Source of the DNA: an uncultured Eubacteriales bacterium
GTDB lineage: Bacteria; Bacillota; Clostridia; Peptostreptococcales; Anaerovoracaceae
NCBI GenBank assembly: GCA_902786855.1
Contig: CADAEH010000014.1
Location: 1 to 62,662 of the forward strand
Reading direction: 5' to 3'
Length of the DNA stretch: 62,662 nt
Position numbers and translations under genes: made by a program. This document shows positions 7,870-17,030 of the stretch, one piece after another; within the stretch, counting starts at the first letter, position 1, and each line of letters opens with the position of its first letter. The notes under the pieces are model-generated. The model was given only the letters and a program-made list of their open reading frames with translations, searched no databases and was not told the origin of the DNA.

Positions 7870-9195
7870 ATGATGAAAAAGAAGTGGTTAACAGCGATCA
7901 TAATCTATCTCGTGCTGCTCACATCATGCATCGTAGTAGTATATGCTGTTCCTTCAGTCAAGGGTATGCTCGAGAAAACTTACGTGGCAGAATTCGGTAA
8001 AATAGACATTGCCGATGAAGTCTCTGCCTTTATTGTGCGTGATGAGACCGTCTACGTTGCTGAACAAGACAGCGAGGTAAGCAGAGTCGCCAAGGAAGGC
8101 AGCCTTGTCAAATCGACCGCTCGTATCATGGAAGTTCAGCCTGTTGCAGACAGCGAAGAGGGTGTTTCTCACAAGTACTCTTCCGTGCTTGAAGCTCTTG
8201 GAGACGATGTAGTAGAGACAGACAATGGCAAGACTCATCATGCCGGATACGTCAGTTATTATGTTGACGGCGCAGAGGCAAAACTGACGACCGACAAGGT
8301 CACTTCGCTCGATCAGAAGAAACTGAAAGAGCTGACTGGCTTCAGCCGTGTAGATACTCAGGAAAATGTTTGTGCAAAGGGTGAGCCGCTGTTCAAGATA
8401 GTACACAACAGCAGATGGTTCCTCGTATTCTATATAGACAAGAAAGACGCAGAAAAGTATTACGAAGGACGTACGGTCTATCTTGAAACGGAAGACAGCA
8501 GTGTTCCTGTCAAAGTCGCATACAACGAGGAAGGCAAAAAGACCTCGAAGATCACACTTGCATGCAAAACGTTCTTTGACGGATTCCTCGATGAGAGACG
8601 CCTGGACACAACAATTACTGTAGCGAGCGCTGAGGGATTGGTTCTTGAGGATTCGAGCATAGTCAAAAAGGGGGAACAGATAGGAGTTCTGGTCAAGAAC
8701 AAGCTTGGAGAGCATAAGTTCAAACCGATCTCCATCAAGGCGGATAACGGCGAGCAGTGCGTTGTATATTCAGACATATATGTAGATGCCGACGGCAATT
8801 TTGTTGAGACGGTCAAGACTTATGATGAAATAGTCGCTGCTCCGACTGAGGAAGAAATAGCCGATCTGCAGGTGCAGGCGAAGCGTGAAGCTCAGGAAGC
8901 AGCTGAGGCTGCAAAAAAGAAGGCTGAGGAAGAGCGTAAGGCAGCAGAAAAAGAAGCTGCGGAAAAAGCGGCAGCTGAAAAAGCTGCAGCAGAGCAGGCT
9001 GCTCAGCAGGCACAGCAGCAACCGGCGGATCAGACGGCACAGCCTCCTGCAGACCAGACAGGGCAGCAGCCCGCAGAACAGACCGGAGATGTTTCTGCAG
9101 AGGAACAGGCTGTTATAGATGCGCAGAAAGCTGCAGGCATCCAATCAGATCCGGCACCGGAACCTATAGCTAACGGAGCTGAGACAGGACAATAA
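7870..9195 (+). CDS. HlyD-like membrane-anchored protein of the division cluster
   Basis: About 441 residues: N-terminal transmembrane anchor (about 5-27), an extracytoplasmic body with biotinyl-lipoyl-like and HlyD-type beta regions (for example GEPLFKIVHNSRWFLVFYID and KKGEQIGVLV), and a low-complexity Ala/Glu/Lys then Gln/Pro tail from about residue 340. Similar proteins occur next to yggS and sepF in many Clostridia; no ABC or tripartite partner is adjacent here, so a role at the division site or in envelope organisation is an inference. The start is 7870 or 7873 behind AGAGGG; an upstream in-frame GTG at 7810 lies in the terminator and is rejected. Confidence 0.75.
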   Translation: MMKKKWLTAIIIYLVLLTSCIVVVYAVPSVKGMLEKTYVAEFGKIDIADEVSAFIVRDETVYVAEQDSEVSRVAKEGSLVKSTARIMEVQPVADSEEGVSHKYSSVLEALGDDVVETDNGKTHHAGYVSYYVDGAEAKLTTDKVTSLDQKKLKELTGFSRVDTQENVCAKGEPLFKIVHNSRWFLVFYIDKKDAEKYYEGRTVYLETEDSSVPVKVAYNEEGKKTSKITLACKTFFDGFLDERRLDTTITVASAEGLVLEDSSIVKKGEQIGVLVKNKLGEHKFKPISIKADNGEQCVVYSDIYVDADGNFVETVKTYDEIVAAPTEEEIADLQVQAKREAQEAAEAAKKKAEEERKAAEKEAAEKAAAEKAAAEQAAQQAQQQPADQTAQPPADQTGQQPAEQTGDVSAEEQAVIDAQKAAGIQSDPAPEPIANGAETGQ

Positions 9196-9202
9196 CTGAA
9201 AA

Positions 9203-9907
9203 ATGAGTACGGATATTGCTGAAAGATATAAACAGATACTTGCAAGGAAAGATGCTGCTGCGATCCGCAGCGGCAGGAACCCGGAGGACGTCACTCTTAT
9301 GGCTGTCACCAAGACCCATACGCCTGATGAGATCAATCAGGCAATTGCAGCAGGTGCAGCAGACATCGGGGAAAACCGGGTCCAGGAAGTCCTTGAAAAG
9401 ATAGACAGGGTCAGTCCGGTTCGATGGCATCTTATCGGGCACCTTCAGACCAATAAAGTCAAGAACATAATTGACAAGGTCGTGATGATCCACTCGGTGG
9501 ATTCAATAAAACTTGCAAAAGAGATAAACAAGAGAGCCGGTGCGGCAGGCAAAGTCATGGATATACTGATAGAGATCAATTCCGCAATGGAGGAGACCAA
9601 GTCGGGTATCGCCGCAGATGATCTTAAGTCACTTGTTACAGAGATAACTTCAGAGTGCGATAATGTCCGCATCAGGGGTATCATGTGCATTCCGCCGATA
9701 GCGGTCGATCCTGAGGATGCAAGGCCGTATTTCCACGAAGCGCGTGAGATATTCGAGAATATGAAGACCTGGGATCTTCCAGAAGAAAGATTCTGCCCGG
9801 ATACACTTTCGATGGGTATGTCGGGGGATTTCGAAGTAGCAATTGAAGAGGGTTCAACAATAGTCAGAGTAGGCAGCTCTATATTCGGGCCGCGCAATTA
9901 CAGATAG
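9203..9907 (+). CDS. YggS-family pyridoxal phosphate homeostasis protein
   Basis: A 234-residue PLP-binding alanine-racemase-fold protein (YggS/YlmE/PLPHP) that buffers pyridoxal phosphate. The PLP lysine lies in LMAVTKTHTPDEI (about residue 36). IGENRVQEVLEK, WHLIGHLQTNK and LSMGMSGDFEVAIEEGST are family motifs, the last closing the phosphate site. It starts 8 bases after the previous gene and is followed 16 bases later by sepF, as in many Gram-positive genomes. Confidence 0.95.
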   Translation: MSTDIAERYKQILARKDAAAIRSGRNPEDVTLMAVTKTHTPDEINQAIAAGAADIGENRVQEVLEKIDRVSPVRWHLIGHLQTNKVKNIIDKVVMIHSVDSIKLAKEINKRAGAAGKVMDILIEINSAMEETKSGIAADDLKSLVTEITSECDNVRIRGIMCIPPIAVDPEDARPYFHEAREIFENMKTWDLPEERFCPDTLSMGMSGDFEVAIEEGSTIVRVGSSIFGPRNYR

Positions 9908-9923
9908 GGAGGATGCAGCAGAA

Positions 9924-10454
9924 ATGAGTTTCATGGACAAAATGAGGGATCTTGTAGGTATAGACTACGATGATGATGATATGGATATCACCCAGGAAGA
10001 GATCGACAACTACAAAAAGAGCATGGGAGCAAGCAGTTCAGCTCCACAGAGTGAAGACAAACCATCAGGAAATATCCCACCGCTCGGCTTTGGCGGTGTA
10101 GAGCCACCGATGACAGCAATGCCTAAGGCTCCTGCAGATATGCAGGCTTCGATGAATCAGTCAGGTCCATTTAAGATGGTGGTTATCGAGCCAAAAAGTC
10201 TTGACGAATGCCGTAAGTTGGTAGATAATCTCAGAGCGCGCAAGCCAGTCATCATCAATCTTGAGAGAGTTGAGACAGATCTTGCACGCAAGATGTTCGA
10301 CTTTCTGGGCGGAGCTACGTATGCTCTGTCAGGAACAGTTCAGAGAATCAACCAGAACATCTACATTTTTGCTCCTCAGAATGTAAACATCAAGGCTATG
10401 GTAGACAGAGCCACAGAGGCTGGCAAGCCTGCCAATGCTAACCCTTGGAAATAA
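9924..10454 (+). CDS. sepF: Cell division protein SepF
   Basis: A 176-residue FtsZ-tethering protein. The N-terminal MSFMDKMRDLVGID is an amphipathic membrane-targeting helix; an acidic, Ser/Pro-rich linker (about 12-75) follows; the C-terminal SepF domain (about 80-170) has PKSLDECRKLVDNLRARKPV and LARKMFDFLGGATYALSG, which form the FtsZ-binding dimer. GGGAGG precedes the ATG. The neighbours yggS upstream and divIVA downstream are typical; ylmG and ylmH, often between sepF and divIVA, are missing. Confidence 0.96.
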   Translation: MSFMDKMRDLVGIDYDDDDMDITQEEIDNYKKSMGASSSAPQSEDKPSGNIPPLGFGGVEPPMTAMPKAPADMQASMNQSGPFKMVVIEPKSLDECRKLVDNLRARKPVIINLERVETDLARKMFDFLGGATYALSGTVQRINQNIYIFAPQNVNIKAMVDRATEAGKPANANPWK

Positions 10455-10502
10455 CAGATTCGTTTAAAACAGTAATTACAGGAAAGGTAAGGTGCTGATA
10501 CT

Positions 10503-11216
10503 ATGATAATGCCTATTGATATCGATAAGAAAGAATTCAGCCGTGATAAAAGAGGATACAATTCCAGAGAAGTAGACGAGTTCCTGGACATAATCGTCGC
10601 TGACTACGAGAAGATCCTCAACGACAACAGATCCATGGCTCACAAGATCAAAGCTCTTGAAAAGCAGCTCGCTGAGACTCAGAAAGATGACAACGCTATG
10701 CTCGAGACGCTCGAGACTGCAAAGAAACTCATGGCAGATATATCCGCAAGTGCTGAGAGAAGAGCTGAACTCATGATGCGTGATGCTGAGCTTGAGGCTG
10801 AAAACATGCTGCTTGATGCCAAGGTCGCCGTCAGACAGATGAACGATGAGCACGTCATCCTCAGCAACAAGGTCAAGAGACTCAGAGCCAACATGCGTAA
10901 GATGCTCGAGGCTGAGCTTGCAAGACTTGATGACGACATTTTCGGTGTACTTGATGAGCTCGACAGAAGTGATATTCCTCTTATTGAGAAGGAGCTTGGT
11001 TCCGGAGCAGCAGTTGCACCTGTTGAAGAGACGATCGAAAAGGGTGCCACTATTGTCGTAAGCGATAAGCCTTCCCTTGATGGTTTTATCGTACCTGGTA
11101 AGGACGCAGCTGCTGATACCGTTACAGGACGCGCTACTATTTCTGATCTTTCAGAAGGTCTCAAGAAGATGGCAGAAGAATCTGCACCGATGGGCGATAC
11201 TATCATTCTTAAGTAA
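10503..11216 (+). CDS. divIVA: DivIVA-family cell division/polarity protein
   Basis: A 237-residue coiled-coil protein that recognises curved membrane at septa and poles. The N-terminus PIDIDKKEFSRDKRGYNSRE followed by VDEFLD is the DivIVA lipid-binding signature; a coiled coil extends from about residue 30 to 155. The last 80 residues are a less conserved tail. Either ATG 10503 or ATG 10509 could be the start (AAGGTG upstream). It is the last gene of the division group and is closed by a long terminator. Confidence 0.94.
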   Translation: MIMPIDIDKKEFSRDKRGYNSREVDEFLDIIVADYEKILNDNRSMAHKIKALEKQLAETQKDDNAMLETLETAKKLMADISASAERRAELMMRDAELEAENMLLDAKVAVRQMNDEHVILSNKVKRLRANMRKMLEAELARLDDDIFGVLDELDRSDIPLIEKELGSGAAVAPVEETIEKGATIVVSDKPSLDGFIVPGKDAAADTVTGRATISDLSEGLKKMAEESAPMGDTIILK

Positions 11217-11261
11217 TCAGACTTATTCTTATCTTTAAAAATAACAACAAAACAACAATTC

Positions 11262-11314
11262 AGAGGTGCTTTTTGTACGCACATTGTTTCAAGTACAAAA
11301 AAGCACCTCTTTTT
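11262..11314 (+). terminator. Terminator after divIVA
   Basis: A 17-base arm AGAGGTGCTTTTTGTAC (11262-11278) pairs with the arm beginning GTACAAAAAAGCACCTCT (11293-11310) and a T run follows. It is one of the longest stems in the window. Confidence 0.92.
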
Positions 11315-11341
11315 GTGCGGCTTATGACTGTGGGCTCTATA

Positions 11342-11370
11342 TTGCAGGCTTAAGACGATAATGGTAAAAT
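11342..11370 (+). promoter_or_regulatory. Promoter of rqcH (probable leaderless transcript)
   Basis: TTGCAG at 11342-11347, 17-base spacer, TAAAAT at 11365-11370 preceded by TGG (extended -10). Expected start of transcription is about 11377, only one or two bases before the ATG at 11379, which has no Shine-Dalgarno sequence. Confidence 0.65.
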
Positions 11371-11378
11371 AACTCCGT

Positions 11379-13136
11379 ATGGCTTACGATGGAATAATTA
11401 CTTATGCAATAACAAAAGAGCTTTCGCAAAAGATCACACTGGGAAAGATAGAAAAAGTATATCAACCCGGCAGTGAGGAACTGCTCATTCATATCCATAC
11501 AAGGAGCGGCAATGTCCGGCTTTTTATTTCATGTAACAGCCAGTCAGCGAGGGTATGCCTCACTACCGGCACATATGTGAATCCGGAACAGCCGCCGACT
11601 TTTTGTATGCTTCTGAGAAAGCATCTGCAGGGCGGCAGGATCACAGAGATCAGACAGCGCGCTTCCGAGAGGATCATAGAGATCGATATCGAGGCTCAGA
11701 ATGAGCTGGGGTTTTCTGTGAACCGCAGGCTTATCGTCGAGATAATGGCAAAGCACAGCAATATCGTTCTTGTTGATCTCGAGTCAGGAAAGATCATCGA
11801 CTCTATCAAAAGGATCTCTATCGATGTTAACAGGTACAGGCAGCTGCTCCCGGGTGTTATCTATCAGTATCCGCCTGAACAGGACAAGATCCCTTTCAAA
11901 GAAGTCGAAGCGGATATGCAGCTTCCGCATGATGACAGGGCTCTGATGAGCAGGATAGGAGGCATTTCTCCGGCTGTCAGCAGGGAGATGCTGTCAGGAC
12001 TTAGCAAAAGTCATGATGCTTCTGCCAGGTCATCTCTTCCGGCGGAGAGGCTTGTCCGGATCGTTGACTCAGTTGAAGACGGAACATATGCAGCAAGGGT
12101 CTATTGCGATCGGTCAGATCAAAGCGGGATGCCGCAGGCTCTGGGTGGAAAAGGTACTCCAAGGGAATTCCATATCACGGATCTTACAGAATACGAAGAC
12201 CTTGATACCCTATATTTTGACAGTCTGTCTGAATGTGTCGAATACTTTTTCTCTAATCGTGAGACAACCAATCTGGTCAGACAGAAGTCGCAGCCTTTGC
12301 TGAAATCTGTGCAGGCAGCGCTCAGCAAGGCTCTGCTCAAGAAGAAAAAACTGTCCGAAGATCTGCTGAGTGCAGAAAATTCGGATAAATACAGGCTCTA
12401 CGGAGAGCTGCTTACTGCCAACATCCATGCTGTCGCACCGGGAGCTCGCAGAGTAACTGTGACCAATTATTATGATGGAAGCCTTATAGATATCCCGCTC
12501 GATGAGAAGATCGGTGCGAGCGCTAATGCACAGCGCTATTTCAAGAAGTACTCTAAGGCGAGGACAGCGATCCATGAAAAGCGCGCACAGCTTGAGGATA
12601 ACGACAGGGATATTGAATACCTGGAGTCAGTCATACAGGCGATAGAGGCTGCTGACAGTGTGCCTCTGCTTGAGGCCATACGCGATGAGCTTGAGAGCAC
12701 GGGCTATGTCAGGAGAAGAGCCAAAGCATCTCAGAGGAAGAAGAAAGCTTCCAGACCTGAGCCCTACAGGTATCACCTGAGCGATGGGACGCTGGTGCTG
12801 GTTGGCAGGAATAATATCGAGAACGACTATCTCACGATGAAAATGGCATCCAAAACCGACGTCTGGATGCATACCAAGGACATTCCGGGCTCACATGTGA
12901 TAGTGAAGCTCGAAGACGGGAGGACGCTCAGCGATCTGCCGGCGGATATAATCTATGAGGCAGCATCTGTCGCAGCATTTCACAGCAAGGCGGCGGGCAG
13001 CACCAATGTGCCGGTTGACTATGTGCCGGTTCGTTATGTCAAAAAGCCTAACGGTGCCAAGCCCGGGATGGTAATATTTACGCACAACCGGACTGTGTTC
13101 GTTGATCCTAAGCTGCCGCAAGTATCTTCGAAATAG
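11379..13136 (+). CDS. rqcH: Rqc2/NFACT homologue RqcH
   Basis: A 585-residue ribosome-associated quality-control factor. On obstructed 50S-peptidyl-tRNA complexes it recruits tRNA-Ala and directs C-terminal alanine tailing. Domains run NFACT-N (about 1-270, beginning AYDGIITYAITKEL and including LRKHLQGGRI), two coiled-coil helices (about 270-430) and the NFACT-R domain (about 465-585) with DVWMHTKDIPGSHVIV. The family was earlier called fibronectin-binding protein FbpA. It appears to be translated from a leaderless message. lspA and rluD-type genes follow closely. Confidence 0.95.
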   Translation: MAYDGIITYAITKELSQKITLGKIEKVYQPGSEELLIHIHTRSGNVRLFISCNSQSARVCLTTGTYVNPEQPPTFCMLLRKHLQGGRITEIRQRASERIIEIDIEAQNELGFSVNRRLIVEIMAKHSNIVLVDLESGKIIDSIKRISIDVNRYRQLLPGVIYQYPPEQDKIPFKEVEADMQLPHDDRALMSRIGGISPAVSREMLSGLSKSHDASARSSLPAERLVRIVDSVEDGTYAARVYCDRSDQSGMPQALGGKGTPREFHITDLTEYEDLDTLYFDSLSECVEYFFSNRETTNLVRQKSQPLLKSVQAALSKALLKKKKLSEDLLSAENSDKYRLYGELLTANIHAVAPGARRVTVTNYYDGSLIDIPLDEKIGASANAQRYFKKYSKARTAIHEKRAQLEDNDRDIEYLESVIQAIEAADSVPLLEAIRDELESTGYVRRRAKASQRKKKASRPEPYRYHLSDGTLVLVGRNNIENDYLTMKMASKTDVWMHTKDIPGSHVIVKLEDGRTLSDLPADIIYEAASVAAFHSKAAGSTNVPVDYVPVRYVKKPNGAKPGMVIFTHNRTVFVDPKLPQVSSK

Positions 13137-13165
13137 AAACTTCCGGTCCGGAAGAAACAAAAACA

Positions 13166-13657
13166 ATGGAAAATACCGGACACTTAAAGACAAAATCAAT
13201 GATAATATACCCAGCGATCGCAGCAGCATTGATAGCTCTCGATCAGTTAACGAAATATCTGGTACGTGTAAATATGCAGCCCGGTGATAGTATACCGGTG
13301 ATCGGAAACTGGCTGCGCATTCTTTACGTACGCAATACCGGTACTGCTTTCAGCATGTTCGAGGGCAATAAATGGATCACCGTGGTCCTGACATCGGTCC
13401 TCATCATAGCATGCACCATATTCGTTATAAAGGAAGCTGCAGCCGGATCAAAAGTGACTTCCATCCTGCTTACTTTCGTTATTGCAGGCGGAGTGTCCAA
13501 TCTTATTGACAGGCTCACGCTGGGATATGTAACGGATATGATCTCCTGCGGGAGCTTTGCGGTATTTAACGTTGCGGATATAGGCGTGACATGCGGATGC
13601 TTTCTTACCGTGATATATCTGCTGCTTGAAATGCGAAGTGAAGGCAGTGATAAGTGA
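13166..13657 (+). CDS. lspA: Lipoprotein signal peptidase LspA
   Basis: Signal peptidase II, 163 residues with four transmembrane helices, cleaves prolipoproteins before the lipidated Cys. The aspartyl dyad is visible: Asp in NLIDRLTLG (about residue 115) and Asp in FNVADIGVTCG (about 132). ALDQLTKYLV near 25 and RNTGTAFSM near 60 are family motifs. ATG 13166 is 30 bases after rqcH; the GGAAG upstream is somewhat distant, so ATG 13199 is a possible alternative. Its clients in this window include the ABC binding lipoproteins. Confidence 0.95.
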   Translation: MENTGHLKTKSMIIYPAIAAALIALDQLTKYLVRVNMQPGDSIPVIGNWLRILYVRNTGTAFSMFEGNKWITVVLTSVLIIACTIFVIKEAAAGSKVTSILLTFVIAGGVSNLIDRLTLGYVTDMISCGSFAVFNVADIGVTCGCFLTVIYLLLEMRSEGSDK

Positions 13658-13698
13658 CTGACGCGGCATTCATCTGCTGCTGAAATGAGGGCAATAAA

Positions 13699-14718
13699 TT
13701 GAGCAGTAATATCGGTGGATCTTTAATAACAATTACAGCCGAAGCAGAGGACAACGGATCCCGTCTCGATGCTTTTATAGGCTGCAATACTGACGAGCTT
13801 TCACGGAGCTATGCGGTGAAGCTTATCGAGAAAGAACGGGTAACGGTCAACGGTGTCGTCGTCACATCAAAGAAAAAAGTCCTGACAGCGGGGGATGAGG
13901 TCGTGATCGACCTGCCTGAGCCTGAGACTCTTGATGTTACGCCTGAAGACATCCCGATCGATATCGTCTATGAGGATGGCGATGTTCTGGTGGTAAATAA
14001 GCCGCGCGGCATGGTGGTGCACCCGGGACCGGGCAACTGGTCAGGCACACTCGTCAATGCGATCATGTATCACTGCGGAGAGTCGCTGTCAACGATCAAC
14101 GGAGTAGTTCGCCCGGGGATCGTCCATCGTATAGACAAGGATACCAGCGGGCTTCTGATGATAGCCAAGAACGACAAGGCACATGAGTCACTCGCAGAGC
14201 AGCTGAAAGTACATTCTGTTACGCGTGAATACACCGCACTGTGCTGCGATAACATTGCAGAAACCGGAGGCTTCGGCGTCAGCGGGGTCACAAGGGAAAA
14301 AGATAATGACGGGGATACTTCTGAGGATATCATAACGATCGACGTACCGATCGGCCGTGATGACAGGAACCGTATGCGTCGCGCGGTCTACGGAAGTGCC
14401 GCACGGGAAGCTGTAACGCACATCAGCGTCATTGAGCGCTTTGGAAGATATACGCTTGTCAGAGCAAAACTTGAGACAGGAAGGACACACCAGATCAGGG
14501 TGCATATGGCATACTTACATCACCCGCTGGCAGGTGATGAACTGTACGGACCGCGCAGACAGACAGGAAGTATCGCCGGCGTAAAGGTCAGCGGACAACT
14601 TCTTCATGCAGGTACACTTGGCTTTATCCATCCGGCGAGCGGAGAATACATGGAGTTTCACTCGGAGCTGCCCGAGGTTTTCATGAAAGTGATCACAGCA
14701 CTACGCAGCAAACAATAA
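13699..14718 (+). CDS. RluD-family 23S rRNA pseudouridine synthase
   Basis: A 339-residue pseudouridine synthase with an N-terminal S4 domain (SRSYAVKLIEKERVTVNG, about 34-51) and a catalytic domain. The catalytic Asp is in HRIDKDTSGLLMIAKN (about residue 146). LETGRTHQIRVHMAYLHHPLAGD near the C-terminus is the RluA/RluD signature. A TTG start at 13699 is used with GAGGG upstream. It follows lspA, a conserved pairing. The insert of about 30 acidic residues near 200-215 is unusual but within family variation. Confidence 0.93.
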   Translation: MSSNIGGSLITITAEAEDNGSRLDAFIGCNTDELSRSYAVKLIEKERVTVNGVVVTSKKKVLTAGDEVVIDLPEPETLDVTPEDIPIDIVYEDGDVLVVNKPRGMVVHPGPGNWSGTLVNAIMYHCGESLSTINGVVRPGIVHRIDKDTSGLLMIAKNDKAHESLAEQLKVHSVTREYTALCCDNIAETGGFGVSGVTREKDNDGDTSEDIITIDVPIGRDDRNRMRRAVYGSAAREAVTHISVIERFGRYTLVRAKLETGRTHQIRVHMAYLHHPLAGDELYGPRRQTGSIAGVKVSGQLLHAGTLGFIHPASGEYMEFHSELPEVFMKVITALRSKQ

Positions 14719-14724
14719 TAAGAT

Positions 14725-15324
14725 ATGAAAAAGAGTTCGAAACCCGGACCGCTGACGGCGCCGCTCCCTGCGGTCATGGTCAGCTGCGGGGATATGGAAA
14801 ACAGTAATATAATCACCATAGCATGGACAGGCATCATTAATTCTCATCCGCCTATGACATATATTTCTGTCATGCCGCGGCGACAGTCACATGGAATAAT
14901 CACTGAGAACAAGGAGTTCGTGATCAATCTGACGACATCTGCGCTTGCTAAAGCGATGGATTTCTGCGGCGTAAAATCAGGAAGAGATTTCGATAAGTTT
15001 GAACACCTTGGACTGACGCGAGAGGCAGGAGATGTCGTGAGAGCTCCTATGATAGCTGAGTCACCGGTCAATATCGAGTGTAAGGTGACGGAGATAAAAC
15101 AATTCCCGTCTCATGACATGTTCATTGCAGAGATAGTCGCTGTGCATGTGGATGAGAAATATGTAGATGAGAACGGAGCCTACGACTATGGCAGTATGGA
15201 CCTGGTTTCTTTCAGCCACGGAAAGTACTACAGGCTCAGACGGGAAGAGACAGGCTTTTTTGGCTATTCAGTCATGAAACCTAAAACTGCGAAAAAACGC
15301 AGGGCTGCAAAGCACAAACGCTAA
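14725..15324 (+). CDS. Flavin reductase-like FMN-binding protein
   Basis: A 199-residue protein of the flavin reductase-like/FMN-binding split-barrel family. It shows PLPAVMVSCGD, NIITIAWTGIINSHPPM and EFVINLTTSALAKAMDFCG, which bind FMN in relatives. The very basic C-terminus (KTAKKRRAAKHKR) is an addition. These proteins transfer electrons from reduced pyridine nucleotide or ferredoxin; the partner is unknown. It lies 7 bases after the pseudouridine synthase gene and is probably cotranscribed. Confidence 0.85.
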   Translation: MKKSSKPGPLTAPLPAVMVSCGDMENSNIITIAWTGIINSHPPMTYISVMPRRQSHGIITENKEFVINLTTSALAKAMDFCGVKSGRDFDKFEHLGLTREAGDVVRAPMIAESPVNIECKVTEIKQFPSHDMFIAEIVAVHVDEKYVDENGAYDYGSMDLVSFSHGKYYRLRREETGFFGYSVMKPKTAKKRRAAKHKR

Positions 15325-15409
15325 AAAGCCGGGCAGGAATACGCAGCTATAAACAACAGCCATGAAAGATCAGAAGAGATCATAAATATAAATCAGGAGG
15401 CTTTCGGAA

Positions 15410-16303
15410 ATGATAAGAAGTATGACAGGCTTCGGAAGAGGTGAGTATATCGATGATGTGAGGAAGGTCACGGTAGAGATCAGGGCGGTCAACCACCGCT
15501 ATCTGGATATCTTCGTAAAGATGCCGCGCAAATATTCCTATACTGAGGAAAAAATCAAGGCAGCAGTCAAGGAAGGTCTTTCGCGCGGAAAGGTCGAGGT
15601 GTCTGTGATCGTTGACAATTATGGCATCAGTGACGCGGATGTCAGGCTTGACAAGGATCTTGCACAAAAGTACTACAAGGCTCTGACTGAATTAGGTGAT
15701 ACCTTTAATGATGCAGAATTCGGTGCACCATCACTCAGTCTGCTTGCGAGGATGCCGGATGTGATCAGAACGGCGCCTGCTGAAGAGGACGAGGAAGTGA
15801 TGCTTAAATGTATCATTGATGCGGCGGGCAAAGCGATAGCGGATATCAGCAGGATGAGAGAGACCGAGGGAGCCAAACTGGCAGCGGATATTTCAGCAAG
15901 AGCAGATATCATCTCGGATATACGCAGCAGGATAGAGACGAGAGCTCCGCAGCTTGAGAAGGAATATGCTGCAAAGTTCAGATCCAGAGTGGAGGAACTG
16001 CTTGAAGGAGTTTATGAGGTGCCTGAAGAGAGGGTCGCCCTTGAAGCGGCAATTTTTGCAGACAAGGCCAATATCACAGAAGAGCTTGTAAGACTCGACA
16101 GCCATATAAGCCAGCTCAGAGCTTTTCTTGAAAACAAGGGCAGAGAAGCGATCGGCAAAAAGATCGACTTCCTCATACAGGAGATGAACAGGGAAGCCAA
16201 CACGATCGGTTCTAAGTCGAATGACAAAGAGATCACATCGATGATGCTCGACCTCAAAGCCGAGATAGAAAAGATAAGAGAACAGGTCCAGAATATCGAA
16301 TGA
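15410..16303 (+). CDS. YicC/YloC-family endoribonuclease
   Basis: A 297-residue member of the YicC family of endoribonucleases. MIRSMTGFGRGE at the start is the signature, and the C-terminal DUF1732 region shows KKIDFLIQEMNREANTIGSK (about 253-272) and EIEKIREQVQNIE. AGGAGG precedes ATG 15410. It lies just upstream of gmk and rpoZ, the widespread yicC-gmk-rpoZ order, although gmk has its own promoter. Confidence 0.95.
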   Translation: MIRSMTGFGRGEYIDDVRKVTVEIRAVNHRYLDIFVKMPRKYSYTEEKIKAAVKEGLSRGKVEVSVIVDNYGISDADVRLDKDLAQKYYKALTELGDTFNDAEFGAPSLSLLARMPDVIRTAPAEEDEEVMLKCIIDAAGKAIADISRMRETEGAKLAADISARADIISDIRSRIETRAPQLEKEYAAKFRSRVEELLEGVYEVPEERVALEAAIFADKANITEELVRLDSHISQLRAFLENKGREAIGKKIDFLIQEMNREANTIGSKSNDKEITSMMLDLKAEIEKIREQVQNIE

Positions 16304-16368
16304 TGTGGCGTTCATGCCAGTCGGGAATGGTGAGTTCTGATCCACTGTGACAAAGGACTTGACGTCTG

Positions 16369-16377
16369 TGGTATAAT
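16369..16377 (+). promoter_or_regulatory. Extended -10 promoter of gmk-rpoZ
   Basis: TGGTATAAT at 16369-16377 is a perfect extended -10 element; the -35 region is weak. An AGGAGG site and the gmk ATG follow at a normal leader distance. Confidence 0.65.
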
Positions 16378-16401
16378 AAATAATCGCAACAGGAGGTGCA
16401 T

Positions 16402-17025
16402 ATGAGCCACAACAAAGGCAGACTGTTCGTGATCTCAGGTCCGTCAGGAACGGGCAAGGGCACGATCTGTGCGGAGATACTCAAGGACATCAATAATGAA
16501 TTCTCGGTATCGATGACGACCAGAGCACCGCGTGAGGGCGAGGTGCATGGCAGAGAATACTATTTTGTATCTCACGAGGAGTTCGTCCTGAATATTGAGA
16601 AAGGGAATTTCCTCGAATACGCTACGGTTTTTGATAATTACTATGGGACGCCTAAGGACATGGTCATAAAGCGTCTTGAAAAGGGCCGTAATGTCATTCT
16701 TGACATCGATGTGCAGGGCGGTCTTCAGGTAAAGTCAGCAATGCCTGAGGCTGTGCTCATTTTCATACTTCCGCCAAGTCTCGCGGAGCTCAGGAGAAGA
16801 CTCGAGGGACGCGGAACAGAGACATCTGATGTAGTAGAAAAGAGACTCGCCAAGGCGGTCAATGAGATCAGATTCATCGGTGAGTATGATTACTATGTAG
16901 TTAACGACGACCTGGGTGCTGCGGTAGATCTGGTGAAGAGCATAATGGCATCAGAAGCCTCAAGGGTACCGGAAAAGGTCCTTCCTATAATCAGAAAATA
17001 TGAAAAGGAACAGAAGGGAGAATAG
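16402..17025 (+). CDS. gmk: Guanylate kinase
   Basis: A 207-residue enzyme converting GMP and ATP to GDP and ADP. The P-loop SGPSGTGKGT is at about residues 11-20; SMTTRAPREGEVHGREYYFV binds GMP; the lid segment and DIDVQGGLQVK follow. AGGAGG at 16391-16396 is spaced correctly for ATG 16402; an in-frame GTG at 16396 overlaps that site and is rejected. rpoZ follows after 5 bases. Confidence 0.97.
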   Translation: MSHNKGRLFVISGPSGTGKGTICAEILKDINNEFSVSMTTRAPREGEVHGREYYFVSHEEFVLNIEKGNFLEYATVFDNYYGTPKDMVIKRLEKGRNVILDIDVQGGLQVKSAMPEAVLIFILPPSLAELRRRLEGRGTETSDVVEKRLAKAVNEIRFIGEYDYYVVNDDLGAAVDLVKSIMASEASRVPEKVLPIIRKYEKEQKGE

Positions 17026-17030
17026 ATCAA

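Noticed and set aside
7954-8715. A 253-codon minus-strand frame opposite the HlyD-like gene
   Set aside because: It has no start signals or motifs; the plus-strand gene has a signal anchor and a promoter.
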